Shown here piece after piece: positions 1-7,722 of a stretch of DNA of 64,000 nucleotides. Within the stretch, counting starts at the first letter, position 1; each line of letters opens with the position of its first letter. Below the pieces are notes generated by a model. The model was not told where the DNA came from and ran no database searches. It worked only from the letters and a program-made list of their open reading frames with translations. The position numbers and the translations under genes are program-made. The stretch comes from Mucilaginibacter pedocola. GTDB lineage: Bacteria; Bacteroidota; Bacteroidia; Sphingobacteriales; Sphingobacteriaceae. The stretch is taken from positions 1-64,000 of the forward strand of contig NZ_MBTF01000035.1 in assembly GCF_002013915.1 (NCBI RefSeq), given 5' to 3'.

Positions 1-1851
1 GGCAGTTTCGCGGTTACGGTCCTCGGCGCGTACCCAGAACTCGCGGGCATCATCGCCGGGGAATACCGGGGTATCTTTCTGGCTTTGGTGCTTGAAGATC
101 GCATCGCGCTTGCGCAATACTTCGGCAGGCGATAATGGTACAGCCATCTCAATCTCGTGGGTAGCAAACTCGTGCCATGCACCGCGGTACAGCCACATCC
201 AGCAATCTTTTACCCACTCTTCGGTTTCTTTTAAGCGTTGCAGGGCAGCGAGGATAATGTTGAAGCAAACGATGTGCGTACCGTTAGGGTCGGCGAAATC
301 GCCTGCTGCAAAAACCTGGTGTGGCTTTATTTTTTGCAGAAGCTCCATAGTTAACAGGATATCCTCTTCGCCAACGGCATTCTTCTTGGTTTTGCCTGTT
401 TCGTAAAAAGGCAAAGCCTGGAAATGGATATTGCTATCCGGCAAGCCTGCGTAACGTGCACCGGCTATCGCTTCGGTTTTACGGATGAAACCTTTAACAT
501 TGCGTATCTCCTGCGTATCTACCTGGTTAGGTACTTTGTTCTCGATGAAATGGCGCATCTCGCCGTAAAGTTTTTTCAGCTCAGCAGCATCTTCGCCAAC
601 ACTTTCTTTAAAGTCGATAGCGAACTCTACATAACGCAATACATCATCATCCCATACTGCAGTATTGCCCGATGTTTGGTATGCTACGTGTACATCATGC
701 CCCTGGTCAACGAGCCTAATAAATGTACCACCCATAGATATTACATCATCGTCGGGGTGCGGGGAGAATACGATAGAGCGCTTGCGTGCCGGTTCGGCAC
801 GTTCGGGGCGCTGGCTGTCATCAGCACCCGGCTTACCACCCGGCCAACCGGTAATGGTATGCTGTACCTGGTTAAATATGTCGATATTGATATTGTATAC
901 CGGCCCTTGCTCCACGGCAAGCTGCGCCATGCCATGCGCATTGTAATCTTCTTCGGTCAGTTTTAAGATAGGCTTACCTACGGCGCCTGATAGCCAGATA
1001 ACGGCTTTTTTAATTAAAGCATTTTCCCAAACGCAATCCTTAACCAGCCATGGGGTGTTAAAGCGCGTTAAGTCAGAAGCAGCACCCTGGTCCAATACGA
1101 ATTCAACACTATCAGAAAGCTGCAGGAAGGTAGCAGGTACTTCGCCTGATATTTCGCCTTCTACAGCTTTTTGTACGATAGGCGCTTTTTTGGCGCTCCA
1201 TGCCATCAGGATAATTTCGCGGGCTTTAAAGATAGTACCAACGCCCATGGTGATGGCTTTGGTAGGTACATTCTCTTTACCACCAAAATCGCGCGAAGCA
1301 TCGCGGCGGGTAAGGTCGTCAAGCGTTACCAAACGGGTACCCGAGTTGGGTGCAGAGCCAGGCTCATTGAAGCCAATGTGCCCGGTACGCCCTATACCCA
1401 ATAGCTGCAAATCCAAACCGCCAAGCTCTTCTATCTGGCGTTCGTAATCTAAACAGAAGGCAGCCACATCATCCTGTGCCAAGGTACCATCGGGGATGTG
1501 CACTAAAGCTTTATCGATATCGATATGGTCGAATAAATTCTCGTTCATGAAAGTAACGTAGCTTTGGGCAGCATCAGGCTTCATAGGGTAGTACTCATCC
1601 AGGTTGAAAGTTACTACATCCTTAAATGATAAGCCTTCTTCTTTGTGCAGGCGAATCAGCTCGGCATAAACGCCGATGGGCGTTACGCCGGTAGCCAAAC
1701 CCAGAACGGTTTGCTGCCCTGCTGCCTGTTTGCCGCGTATCAGCTTTGCTATGCGTGCCGCTACCGCCAGCGATGCCTCTTTTTGGTTGGCATACACGCT
1801 AACGGGCAGCTTCTCGTACCTCGTCTCTTCCAATAAATTTAATCGTGCCAT
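1..1851 (-). CDS. nagB: Glucosamine-6-phosphate deaminase-like protein with C-terminal LmbE/PIG-L deacetylase domain (3' end outside window)
   Basis: Read on the minus strand from the ATG at 1851, the frame stays open to base 1, giving 617 residues with the C-terminus missing. The first ~260 residues are a NagB-type sugar-phosphate isomerase/deaminase, with LGLATGVTP near the start, FNLDEYYP, and GIGRTGHIGFNEPG. These fit conversion of glucosamine-6-phosphate to fructose-6-phosphate and ammonia. After a linker, the C-terminal part has SPHPDDDVISMGG, the zinc-binding motif of LmbE/PIG-L N-deacetylases. This two-domain form of about 640 residues is common in Bacteroidota. The pairing of a deacetylase with a deaminase suggests N-acetylglucosamine phosphate processing, but the deacetylase substrate is inferred. 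It is divergent from anmK, which fits a shared role in amino-sugar recycling. Confidence 0.92.
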   Translation of the reverse strand, partial: MARLNLLEETRYEKLPVSVYANQKEASLAVAARIAKLIRGKQAAGQQTVLGLATGVTPIGVYAELIRLHKEEGLSFKDVVTFNLDEYYPMKPDAAQSYVTFMNENLFDHIDIDKALVHIPDGTLAQDDVAAFCLDYERQIEELGGLDLQLLGIGRTGHIGFNEPGSAPNSGTRLVTLDDLTRRDASRDFGGKENVPTKAITMGVGTIFKAREIILMAWSAKKAPIVQKAVEGEISGEVPATFLQLSDSVEFVLDQGAASDLTRFNTPWLVKDCVWENALIKKAVIWLSGAVGKPILKLTEEDYNAHGMAQLAVEQGPVYNINIDIFNQVQHTITGWPGGKPGADDSQRPERAEPARKRSIVFSPHPDDDVISMGGTFIRLVDQGHDVHVAYQTSGNTAVWDDDVLRYVEFAIDFKESVGEDAAELKKLYGEMRHFIENKVPNQVDTQEIRNVKGFIRKTEAIAGARYAGLPDSNIHFQALPFYETGKTKKNAVGEEDILLTMELLQKIKPHQVFAAGDFADPNGTHIVCFNIILAALQRLKETEEWVKDCWMWLYRGAWHEFATHEIEMAVPLSPAEVLRKRDAIFKHQSQKDTPVFPGDDAREFWVRAEDRNRETA

Positions 1852-1892
1852 AAATATGAATAGGGTGATGGTTGGTATATAATGGGTTAAAA

Positions 1893-1900
1893 CAAATATA
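1893..1900 (-). promoter_or_regulatory. -7 box of the nagB promoter
   Basis: On the minus strand this reads TATATTTG, a match to the Bacteroidota -7 consensus TAnnTTTG. It lies about 40 nt before the nagB start. No clear -33 TTTG was seen. Confidence 0.5.
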
Positions 1901-1930
1901 TACGTTATTTACATACAGGACATTTTAATT

Positions 1931-1938
1931 TACATTTG
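1931..1938 (+). promoter_or_regulatory. -7 box of the anmK promoter
   Basis: TACATTTG matches the TAnnTTTG consensus and predicts transcription from about 1943, leaving a leader of roughly 24 nt before the ATG at 1967. No good -33 element was found. Confidence 0.5.
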
Positions 1939-1966
1939 TGCCTACACCTACCCAGCAAGAAATTAC

Positions 1967-3160
1967 ATGCCGCTATTAAATAAAAACCTGCAAAAACTAT
2001 TTGCTGTGGCTCAAAAAGATGAGCGGCTGGGCATCGGCCTTATGTCGGGCACCTCGCTCGATGGATTGGATATTGCCCTGTGCAGTTTCAGCGGCAGCGG
2101 ACTGCAAACCCAATTTAAACTGCTCAATTTTACTACCGCACCATATCCGGAGAGCTTTAAAAAAGAGGTTCAGCAGGTGTTCGCAAAAAAACAAGCCAGC
2201 CTGGAGAAGGTAACGCTATTGAATACCTATATCGGCAGCTACCATGCGGAACTGATATTACAAGCGCTCACCGAATGGCAGGTAAACCCCGCTGATGTGG
2301 ATTTTATAGCCAGCCACGGGCAAACCATTTACCATGCCCCAAAACGCCTGCATGGGCAAAGCGGATATGGCAACGCCACCCTACAAATCGGCGATGCCGA
2401 CCACATAGCCGTGAAAACCGGCATCTTCACCATCAGCGATTTTCGGCAAAAACATATTGCGGCCGGCGGCGAGGGCGCACCGCTTGCCCTTTACGGCGAT
2501 ATACTTTTAGGCAGCAAGCCGGGCGAAGAGCGTATATTGCTGAATATAGGCGGAATAGCCAACCTCACCTACCTGCCTGCCGATGTCGACCATACCAAAG
2601 TAATGTGTACCGATATTGGCCCCGGCAATACTTTAATAGATGCTGCCTGCCGCGCATACTTTGATAAGCCATTCGACGAGGATTCGCAGATAGCATACTC
2701 CGGCAATATTGATGAGGCGCTGCTGGATGCCTTGTTGCATCATCCATTCTTCAACGAAGCCGCCCCGAAAACCACTGGACCGGAATTATTCAACCTAAAT
2801 TTTGTTGCCGATGCCCAGCAAGCCAGCCGCTCGCTCAACATCAGCAAAGCCGACTTAGTGGCTACGCTAAGCGCCTTTACGGCACGCAGCATTGCCCGGT
2901 TCATCGGAACAAATTTCCCGTTGGCAGATTTGAAGCTATTCACCAGCGGCGGCGGGGCAAGAAACCCATTCGTGATAGAACATATCGGTAAAGCATTGCC
3001 TAACGTTACAATCGCCGATACCAGCGAACTGGGCATAAACCCCGATGCCAAAGAAGCTATACTATTTGCCCTGTTGGGTAACGAAGCGCTGTGCGGAGAA
3101 CCAATAACAATTGGTGATAACCCGGCGGTGTTGATGGGGAAATTTAGCTTCCCGGCATAG
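1967..3160 (+). CDS. anmK: Anhydro-N-acetylmuramic acid kinase
   Basis: This 397-residue protein matches AnmK, the kinase that opens and phosphorylates 1,6-anhydro-MurNAc from cell-wall turnover to give MurNAc-6-phosphate. The phosphate-binding signature GLMSGTSLDGLD is at about residues 24-35. Further conserved elements are ASHGQTIYH, LNIGGIANLTYL, DIGPGNTLIDA and the late TSGGGARNP. The length is normal for the family. It stands alone but is divergently paired with a NagB-like gene, so the two could act in one peptidoglycan amino-sugar salvage route. No murQ (etherase) is visible in the window. Confidence 0.96.
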   Translation: MPLLNKNLQKLFAVAQKDERLGIGLMSGTSLDGLDIALCSFSGSGLQTQFKLLNFTTAPYPESFKKEVQQVFAKKQASLEKVTLLNTYIGSYHAELILQALTEWQVNPADVDFIASHGQTIYHAPKRLHGQSGYGNATLQIGDADHIAVKTGIFTISDFRQKHIAAGGEGAPLALYGDILLGSKPGEERILLNIGGIANLTYLPADVDHTKVMCTDIGPGNTLIDAACRAYFDKPFDEDSQIAYSGNIDEALLDALLHHPFFNEAAPKTTGPELFNLNFVADAQQASRSLNISKADLVATLSAFTARSIARFIGTNFPLADLKLFTSGGGARNPFVIEHIGKALPNVTIADTSELGINPDAKEAILFALLGNEALCGEPITIGDNPAVLMGKFSFPA

Positions 3161-3165
3161 CTATT

Positions 3166-3285
3166 ATTTAACCGCAAAGGGCACAAAGCGGACGCAAAGA
3201 GCGCAAAGGCTTATTTAGCTTGAAAAACTTTGTGTTCTTTGCGTAAAATAAACCTGCAAATCCTTTGCGTGCTTTGCGGTTAAAT
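3166..3285. repeat. Intergenic inverted repeat, AACCGCAAAG family
   Basis: Perfect 14-nt terminal arms (ATTTAACCGCAAAG at 3166-3179 and its complement at 3272-3285) enclose a degenerate internal inverted repeat made of short runs of the form AAAGnGCGCAAAG. It fills the gap between anmK and the next gene. The layout is that of a dispersed palindromic intergenic element; only one copy is in this window. Confidence 0.6.
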
Positions 3286-3333
3286 AGCGCCAAAACACTT
3301 TTATCCTTATATTCGAGGCAAAATTTTCACTCC

Positions 3334-3774
3334 ATGTATAAATTTATCCTTTTACTACACTCGGGCTTCCGCTACCTTGTATTGGCTTTAATGTTATGGG
3401 CTATCCTGCAATCGCTGGCCGGCTGGTTCGGCAAAAAAGAATATACCGAAGGCAACCGCAAAGTAAACCTGTTCGCGCTAATATCGGCACATACCCAGTT
3501 GCTCATCGGTTTAATATTATACTTTATAAGCCCCTTTGTAGTGTTCGCAAAGGAAACCATGCGCGAGGCAACCGCCCGTTACTGGACGGTTGAGCACATT
3601 GCCATGATGATATTTGCTATAGTGCTTATTACCATCGGGCACTCAAAATCGAAAAAAGAAACCCTGCCCGAAGCTAAGCACCGCACCATTGCCATATTTT
3701 ATACGTTGGCACTTATAATTGTAGTTGTAGCTATAGTACAAAGCAAGCGCGCATTTTTTGGCCTAAGCAGCTAA
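3334..3774 (+). CDS. Small four-helix membrane protein, cytochrome b-like
   Basis: The ATG at 3334 gives 146 residues with four hydrophobic helices, at about residues 7-28, 48-70, 88-106 and 117-137. Histidines sit next to or within helices (LLHSGFRY, SAHTQLL, VEHIAMM), which would suit haem binding. Proteins of this type in Bacteroidota are usually labelled cytochrome b. The frame runs open upstream to 3265, but that extension crosses the inverted repeat, so the internal ATG is preferred. The function is not established. It ends just before the trp leader and is probably transcribed separately from it. Confidence 0.75.
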   Translation: MYKFILLLHSGFRYLVLALMLWAILQSLAGWFGKKEYTEGNRKVNLFALISAHTQLLIGLILYFISPFVVFAKETMREATARYWTVEHIAMMIFAIVLITIGHSKSKKETLPEAKHRTIAIFYTLALIIVVVAIVQSKRAFFGLSS

Positions 3775-3792
3775 AAAAGAGTGCAAAAAAAA

Positions 3793-3822
3793 TTTGCAGT
3801 TTCAATATTCTTTCTAAATTTG
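3793..3822 (+). promoter_or_regulatory. trp operon promoter
   Basis: TTTG at 3793-3796, 18 nt, then TAAATTTG at 3815-3822 closely fits the Bacteroidota -33/-7 promoter. Transcription should start near 3827, only about six bases before the leader-peptide ATG. Confidence 0.65.
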
Positions 3823-3832
3823 CTCCCCGGTC

Positions 3833-3892
3833 ATGAAAAAAACTATGAACAATATCTATTGGTGGCACCAAATCATTTTGGCAGCCGGATAG
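3833..3892 (+). CDS. trpL: trp operon leader peptide
   Basis: This is a 19-codon reading frame encoding MKKTMNNIYWWHQIILAAG followed by TAG. The two tandem Trp codons (3860-3865), the position just after a promoter, and the strong terminator between it and trpE identify a transcription-attenuation leader. The Trp-codon region forms a small palindrome, TTGGTGGCACCAA. The segment ATTGGTG at 3858-3864 is complementary to CACCAAT at 3946-3952 in the loop of the downstream terminator. A Trp-starved ribosome stalled on these codons would therefore change the RNA fold. Which state reads through cannot be settled from sequence alone. Confidence 0.85.
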   Translation: MKKTMNNIYWWHQIILAAG

Positions 3893-3932
3893 TTTTTTGC
3901 ATGAACTACTAATCAAATATAAACCTATATTG

Positions 3933-3967
3933 AAAACCCGGCGAGCACCAATCCGCCGGGTTTTTTT
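3933..3967 (+). terminator. trp attenuator terminator
   Basis: An 11-bp perfect stem (AAAACCCGGCG at 3933-3943 with 3954-3964), a 10-nt loop and a run of T form an intrinsic terminator between the leader peptide and trpE. Its loop contains a CACCAA that repeats the one after the Trp codons and can pair with the Trp-codon segment. Confidence 0.88.
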
Positions 3968-3990
3968 ATTTATAACGCACAACAGAAAAG

Positions 3991-5400
3991 ATGACGACCT
4001 TTAAAATAAATACCACACATAAAAAGCTACTTGCCGATACCACTACGCCGGTAAGCATTTACCTGCGCCTGCGCGATGTGTTCCCCAATTCGCTTCTACT
4101 GGAGAGCTCTGACTATCACAGCCGCGAAAACAGCATGAGCTATATCTGCTGCCAGCCCATCAGTGGGTTTGTACTGGATAACGATGAACTGAAAAAGAAA
4201 TTCCCTGATGGTACAACTGAAGTAAGCGCCTCGGGGGCATTTGAACTAACCGACGAGATAAACAGCTTTTTAGCCCGCTTTGAAACCGATGCACAAACCG
4301 GGAAAATTATCTCGAACGGTTTATTCGGGTACTTCACCCACGAAGCAGTGGAGCACTTCGAAACCATCAAGCTGAAAAAGAGCGACGATGAGAGCCGTAA
4401 AATACCGGTAATGCAATATCATATTTACAGCTATATCATTGCGGTAGACCATTTTAAGAACGAGCTGTACATTTCGCACAACCAGGTAGAAGGGCAGCCC
4501 GAAACAAACGGTTTGGAGAAACTGGAATACCTAATCAAAAACAAAAACTTCCCTGAGTATTCTTTCGAGAGCAAAGAGGCAGAACAGTCGAATTTGACCA
4601 ACGAAGAGTTTATTGCGATAGTGGAGAAGATGAAAACACACATCTATCGCGGCGACGTTTTCCAGATAGTACCTTCCCGCGCTTTCTCCCGCAAGTTTTT
4701 GGGCGACGAGTTCAATGTGTATCGTGCCCTGCGCTCTATAAACCCATCGCCGTATCTGTTCTATTTCGATTTTGGCGATTTCAGGATATTCGGCTCATCG
4801 CCCGAGGCGCAGATCACCATTAAAAACAAAGTGGCCAGCATATTCCCGATAGCCGGGACTTTTAAACGCAGCGGCGACGACGAAAAGGACGCCGAAATAG
4901 CTCGTCAACTGGAAGCCGACCCCAAAGAATCTGCCGAACACGTGATGCTGGTTGACCTTGCCCGCAACGACCTGAGCCGCCATTGCGAGCAGGTAAGTGT
5001 AAAGGCATTTAAAGAAGTGCAATACTACTCGCACCTCATACATCTGGTATCGCACGTGAGCGGCACCCTGAAACCGGGTGTAAGTTCCTTTAAAATTGTA
5101 GCAGATACTTTCCCGGCAGGAACTTTAAGTGGCGCTCCGAAATACCGTGCGATGGAAATTATAGACGAGAACGAAAAAACCAAACGCAGTTTCTACAGCG
5201 GCGCCATTGGCTACCTCGGTTTCAACGGCGATTTTAACCACGCCATTATGATACGCTCGTTCCTGAGCAAGAACAATACGCTGCATTACCAGGCGGGCGC
5301 AGGCATAGTAGCCGGCTCAGTCGCCGAGAGCGAACTGAAAGAGGTAGATAACAAAATAGCCGCGCTAAGGAAAGCGGTAGAATTGGCGGAGACGATTTAG
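3991..5400 (+). CDS. trpE: Anthranilate synthase component I
   Basis: This 469-residue protein is TrpE, which makes anthranilate from chorismate using ammonia supplied by TrpG. The chorismate-binding domain carries FGSSPEAQI, FPIAGTFKRSGDDEKDAE, HVMLVDLARNDLSR, FPAGTLSGAPKYRAMEII and the closing GAGIVAGSV. The N-terminal region has LLESSDYHSRENSMSYI, part of the tryptophan feedback-binding domain with the LLES motif, so the enzyme is probably feedback inhibited. It follows the attenuator directly, and a repeat arm starts right after its stop. Confidence 0.97.
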   Translation: MTTFKINTTHKKLLADTTTPVSIYLRLRDVFPNSLLLESSDYHSRENSMSYICCQPISGFVLDNDELKKKFPDGTTEVSASGAFELTDEINSFLARFETDAQTGKIISNGLFGYFTHEAVEHFETIKLKKSDDESRKIPVMQYHIYSYIIAVDHFKNELYISHNQVEGQPETNGLEKLEYLIKNKNFPEYSFESKEAEQSNLTNEEFIAIVEKMKTHIYRGDVFQIVPSRAFSRKFLGDEFNVYRALRSINPSPYLFYFDFGDFRIFGSSPEAQITIKNKVASIFPIAGTFKRSGDDEKDAEIARQLEADPKESAEHVMLVDLARNDLSRHCEQVSVKAFKEVQYYSHLIHLVSHVSGTLKPGVSSFKIVADTFPAGTLSGAPKYRAMEIIDENEKTKRSFYSGAIGYLGFNGDFNHAIMIRSFLSKNNTLHYQAGAGIVAGSVAESELKEVDNKIAALRKAVELAETI

Positions 5401-5401
5401 T

Positions 5402-5512
5402 AGCCCCCTAACCCACTGAAGGGGGAACAGAAGTTTGATAATTGAATAAGACAACATGACTGAAAATATAAATAAAGAAAGTTCCCCCGCTAGCCAGCGG
5501 GGGCTGGGGGGC
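5402..5512. repeat. GC-rich inverted repeat pair spanning the trpG start
   Basis: The left arm at 5402-5428 (AGCCCCCT...AAGGGGGAAC) and the right arm at 5481-5512 (GTTCCCCC...GGGGGGC) are inverted relatives of one repeat, separated by about 52 nt. The trpG ATG lies in the loop and the right arm is translated as part of TrpG. The same family occurs at 10799-10926. Confidence 0.7.
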
Positions 5513-6085
5513 AAGAGCTCCGGCATTCTGATAATAGACAACTACGATTCTTTCACCTACAACCTGGTGCATTTGGTAAACGAAATAGACCTGGAATGCG
5601 ATGTGTGGAGAAACGACCAGTTCAAGCTGGAAGATGTGGATGCTTACAGCCATATCATTCTGTCACCCGGTCCGGGTATACCATCAGAGGCGGGTTTGCT
5701 GCTTGATGTCATAGGGAAATATGCGCCAACAAAAAGTATTTTCGGCGTATGCCTTGGGCAGCAGGCCATTGCCGAAGTATTTGGCGGTAAATTATACAAT
5801 TTGCCTCAGCCTATGCACGGTATAGCCACGCCTATAAAAGTAACCGACGGCGACGAACCGCTTTTTGCCGGCCTGCCCGAGAGTTTTAAAGTAGGCCGTT
5901 ACCACAGCTGGGTAGTAGAAAAAGAATTACCCGAAGCATTAACGGTTACCGCAATCGACGAAGCGGATAATTCGGTAATGGCTTTAAGGCATAAAGAATA
6001 CGATGTTCGCGGTGTACAATTCCATCCAGAATCGGTATTGACCGAGTACGGCAAAGAAATGCTGGCGAACTGGTTGAAAGGATAA
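5456..6085 (+). CDS. trpG: Anthranilate synthase component II (glutamine amidotransferase)
   Basis: This 209-residue class I glutamine amidotransferase supplies ammonia to TrpE. The core begins at IIDNYDSFTYNLVH and includes LSPGPGIP, the nucleophile motif GVCLGQQAIAE, RYHSW and the catalytic GVQFHPESVLTEYG. Homologues normally start right at this core. Here about 23 extra N-terminal residues precede it, and residues 9-19 (SSPASQRGLGG) are translated from the right arm of a GC-rich palindromic repeat. No internal ATG lies between the extension and the core, so the repeat appears to have been taken up in frame. The active-site motifs are intact. Confidence 0.95.
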   Translation: MTENINKESSPASQRGLGGKSSGILIIDNYDSFTYNLVHLVNEIDLECDVWRNDQFKLEDVDAYSHIILSPGPGIPSEAGLLLDVIGKYAPTKSIFGVCLGQQAIAEVFGGKLYNLPQPMHGIATPIKVTDGDEPLFAGLPESFKVGRYHSWVVEKELPEALTVTAIDEADNSVMALRHKEYDVRGVQFHPESVLTEYGKEMLANWLKG

Positions 6086-6096
6086 AGCGGTGTGAT

Positions 6097-6660
6097 ATGA
6101 GCTTGCTGTTAAGTTTACCATTTGCCAGGTTTAATAATTTTGAGATAACCGTCTCAAGTATTTCTTTCGGCTGGATGGATATTAACGTTCTTAACAATGG
6201 CAACCATATAAGCTATGGCGCAAGCTACCTGACAGACCCGTTAAACGATCTGTTATCGGCAGCAGTATTATTTGTTAGTTATCAAAATGCGCCGCGGATG
6301 TGTTTTTGTGCCACCCATGAACTGGAGCCAAGCACGATAACCTGGCTTTTAAAGTGGCAAGGCAATGAGATGGTCCTGTTAATTTGGGAGGATGTTGAAA
6401 CGGAGCTACAGGACTTGATAGATGCAGGTCTTGATGAAGAGTATTATAAGCATAATATCGACAAAGATCTTCCGGATATAACAAAGGGTTTGCTGCTTGC
6501 GGTAAAAGATTCTCCCAGGAAATTTATACAGGCATTAATAAAAGTGTTTCCAACCCTTCAGCGTCTTAAACGGGATTCCGAGGATGCAGATTGGGGCTTC
6601 ACATATTCAAAAGATAAATTAGCTACCTTGGAGGATTGGTTGGCAAGCACGAGGGATTAA
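6097..6660 (+). CDS. Unrecognised 187-residue soluble protein inside the trp operon
   Basis: I do not recognise this family. The protein is acidic and appears soluble, with no signal peptide or membrane segment. Visible landmarks are FGWMDINVL, ISYGASYLTDPLNDLLSAAV and a C-terminal WGFTYSKDKLATLEDWLAS. The segment DPLNDLL in an N-terminal beta-rich domain recalls small proteins often found near polymorphic toxins, but this is only an impression. It lies 11 nt after trpG and 15 nt before trpC, on the same strand, so it is almost certainly cotranscribed. Many trp operons have trpD at this point. Confidence 0.75.
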   Translation: MSLLLSLPFARFNNFEITVSSISFGWMDINVLNNGNHISYGASYLTDPLNDLLSAAVLFVSYQNAPRMCFCATHELEPSTITWLLKWQGNEMVLLIWEDVETELQDLIDAGLDEEYYKHNIDKDLPDITKGLLLAVKDSPRKFIQALIKVFPTLQRLKRDSEDADWGFTYSKDKLATLEDWLASTRD

Positions 6661-6675
6661 ATAATTAGATTATAC

Positions 6676-7458
6676 ATGACGATCTTAGATAAAATAGTAG
6701 CTCATAAAAAGCGCGAAGTTGCGCGTGATAAGTGCGAAACCACTTATGTAGAACTGGAAGAATCAGAGTTTTTCCACCGCGAAACTTACTCTTTCCGCGA
6801 TTTTTTGTTGGCACCCGAGCGTACCGGTATCATAGCCGAATTTAAACGCAAGTCGCCATCCAAAGGCATCATTAACGATGAAGTGCTTGTGAAAGAAGTG
6901 ACCAAAGATTATGCGGATGCAGGCGCCTCGGCGCTATCGGTACTTACCGATCGCAACTTCTTCGGTGGCCGCAAACTCGACCTGAAACGTGCCCGCAAAG
7001 CCAATACGATTCCGGTGCTGCGCAAGGATTTTATGATAGATGAGTACCAGATAGTAGAAGCAAAAGCCCTCGGTGCCGATATCATTTTATTGATAGCTGC
7101 CATCCTCACACCCGAAGAGATCAAAAATTTTGCTGCGCTCGCAAAAAGCCTCAACCTGAATGTATTGTTGGAGGTGCACAACCTGGAAGAACTGGAGCGC
7201 AGTATAGATAACAATCTGGATGCCATTGGCGTAAACAACCGCAACCTGGCCGATTTTACGGTATCGGTACAAAACTCATACGACCTGGTAAACCATATCC
7301 CCAACGAATTTCTGAAGATATCCGAAAGCGCGATCAGCGATACCGAAACCATAAAAGGGTTAAAGCAGGTTGGTTTCAATGGTTTCCTTATTGGTGAGAA
7401 CTTTATGAAACAGGCAGACCCGGGTGCCGCGATGCGGGAGTTTGTGAAAGGCTTGTAG
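6676..7458 (+). CDS. trpC: Indole-3-glycerol phosphate synthase
   Basis: This 260-residue TIM-barrel enzyme converts carboxyphenylamino-deoxyribulose phosphate to indole-3-glycerol phosphate. Catalytic and phosphate-binding motifs are present: IAEFKRKSPSKG, GASALSVLTD, PVLRKDFMID, LGADIILLIAA, GVNNRNL, ISESAI and FLIGENFM. The length is normal. It is the last recognisable trp gene here; trpD, trpF, trpB and trpA are not found in the window. Confidence 0.97.
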   Translation: MTILDKIVAHKKREVARDKCETTYVELEESEFFHRETYSFRDFLLAPERTGIIAEFKRKSPSKGIINDEVLVKEVTKDYADAGASALSVLTDRNFFGGRKLDLKRARKANTIPVLRKDFMIDEYQIVEAKALGADIILLIAAILTPEEIKNFAALAKSLNLNVLLEVHNLEELERSIDNNLDAIGVNNRNLADFTVSVQNSYDLVNHIPNEFLKISESAISDTETIKGLKQVGFNGFLIGENFMKQADPGAAMREFVKGL

Positions 7459-7479
7459 GAGTACAACGACTATAAACAG

Positions 7480-7668
7480 GGGGCGCCTATGGAGCCGAAA
7501 AGTTATTTCGTTTTTGCTATAAACACGATACCCCTAACCGGGGTTTAAGCAATGTATTTATTCCATCCATAAAAAGCATCCGTATTTTGCAGCACAATGG
7601 CTGCAGCGTAGCCCCGTGTTTGTAGCGTTAATTTAAACGTCCCGGTGGGCTCCGTAGGTGCCGCCTGT
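7480..7668. repeat. Intergenic imperfect inverted repeat
   Basis: The gap after trpC contains an approximately 190-nt inverted repeat. Outer arms GGGGGCGCCTATGGAGCC (7480-7497) and the complement of GGCGGCACCTACGGAGCC near 7650-7668 agree at about 15 of 18 positions. Inner arms GCTATAAACACG (7516-7527) and CGTGTTTGTAGC (7615-7626) also pair. Between them is CCCCTAACCGGGG. It has no coding potential and is either a dispersed element or a structured RNA. Confidence 0.5.
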
Positions 7669-7722
7669 CAATACGATTAGGGGCATTCTTTCTTCGCTAT
7701 TTTTCAATACCTTAGCTAAGTA

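Noticed and set aside
424..966. Long plus-strand open frame at the left edge
   Set aside because: It is antisense to the well-supported NagB/LmbE coding sequence.
3265..3333. Extended N-terminus for the cytochrome b-like gene
   Set aside because: The extension translates the palindromic repeat and contains no better start context than the ATG at 3334.
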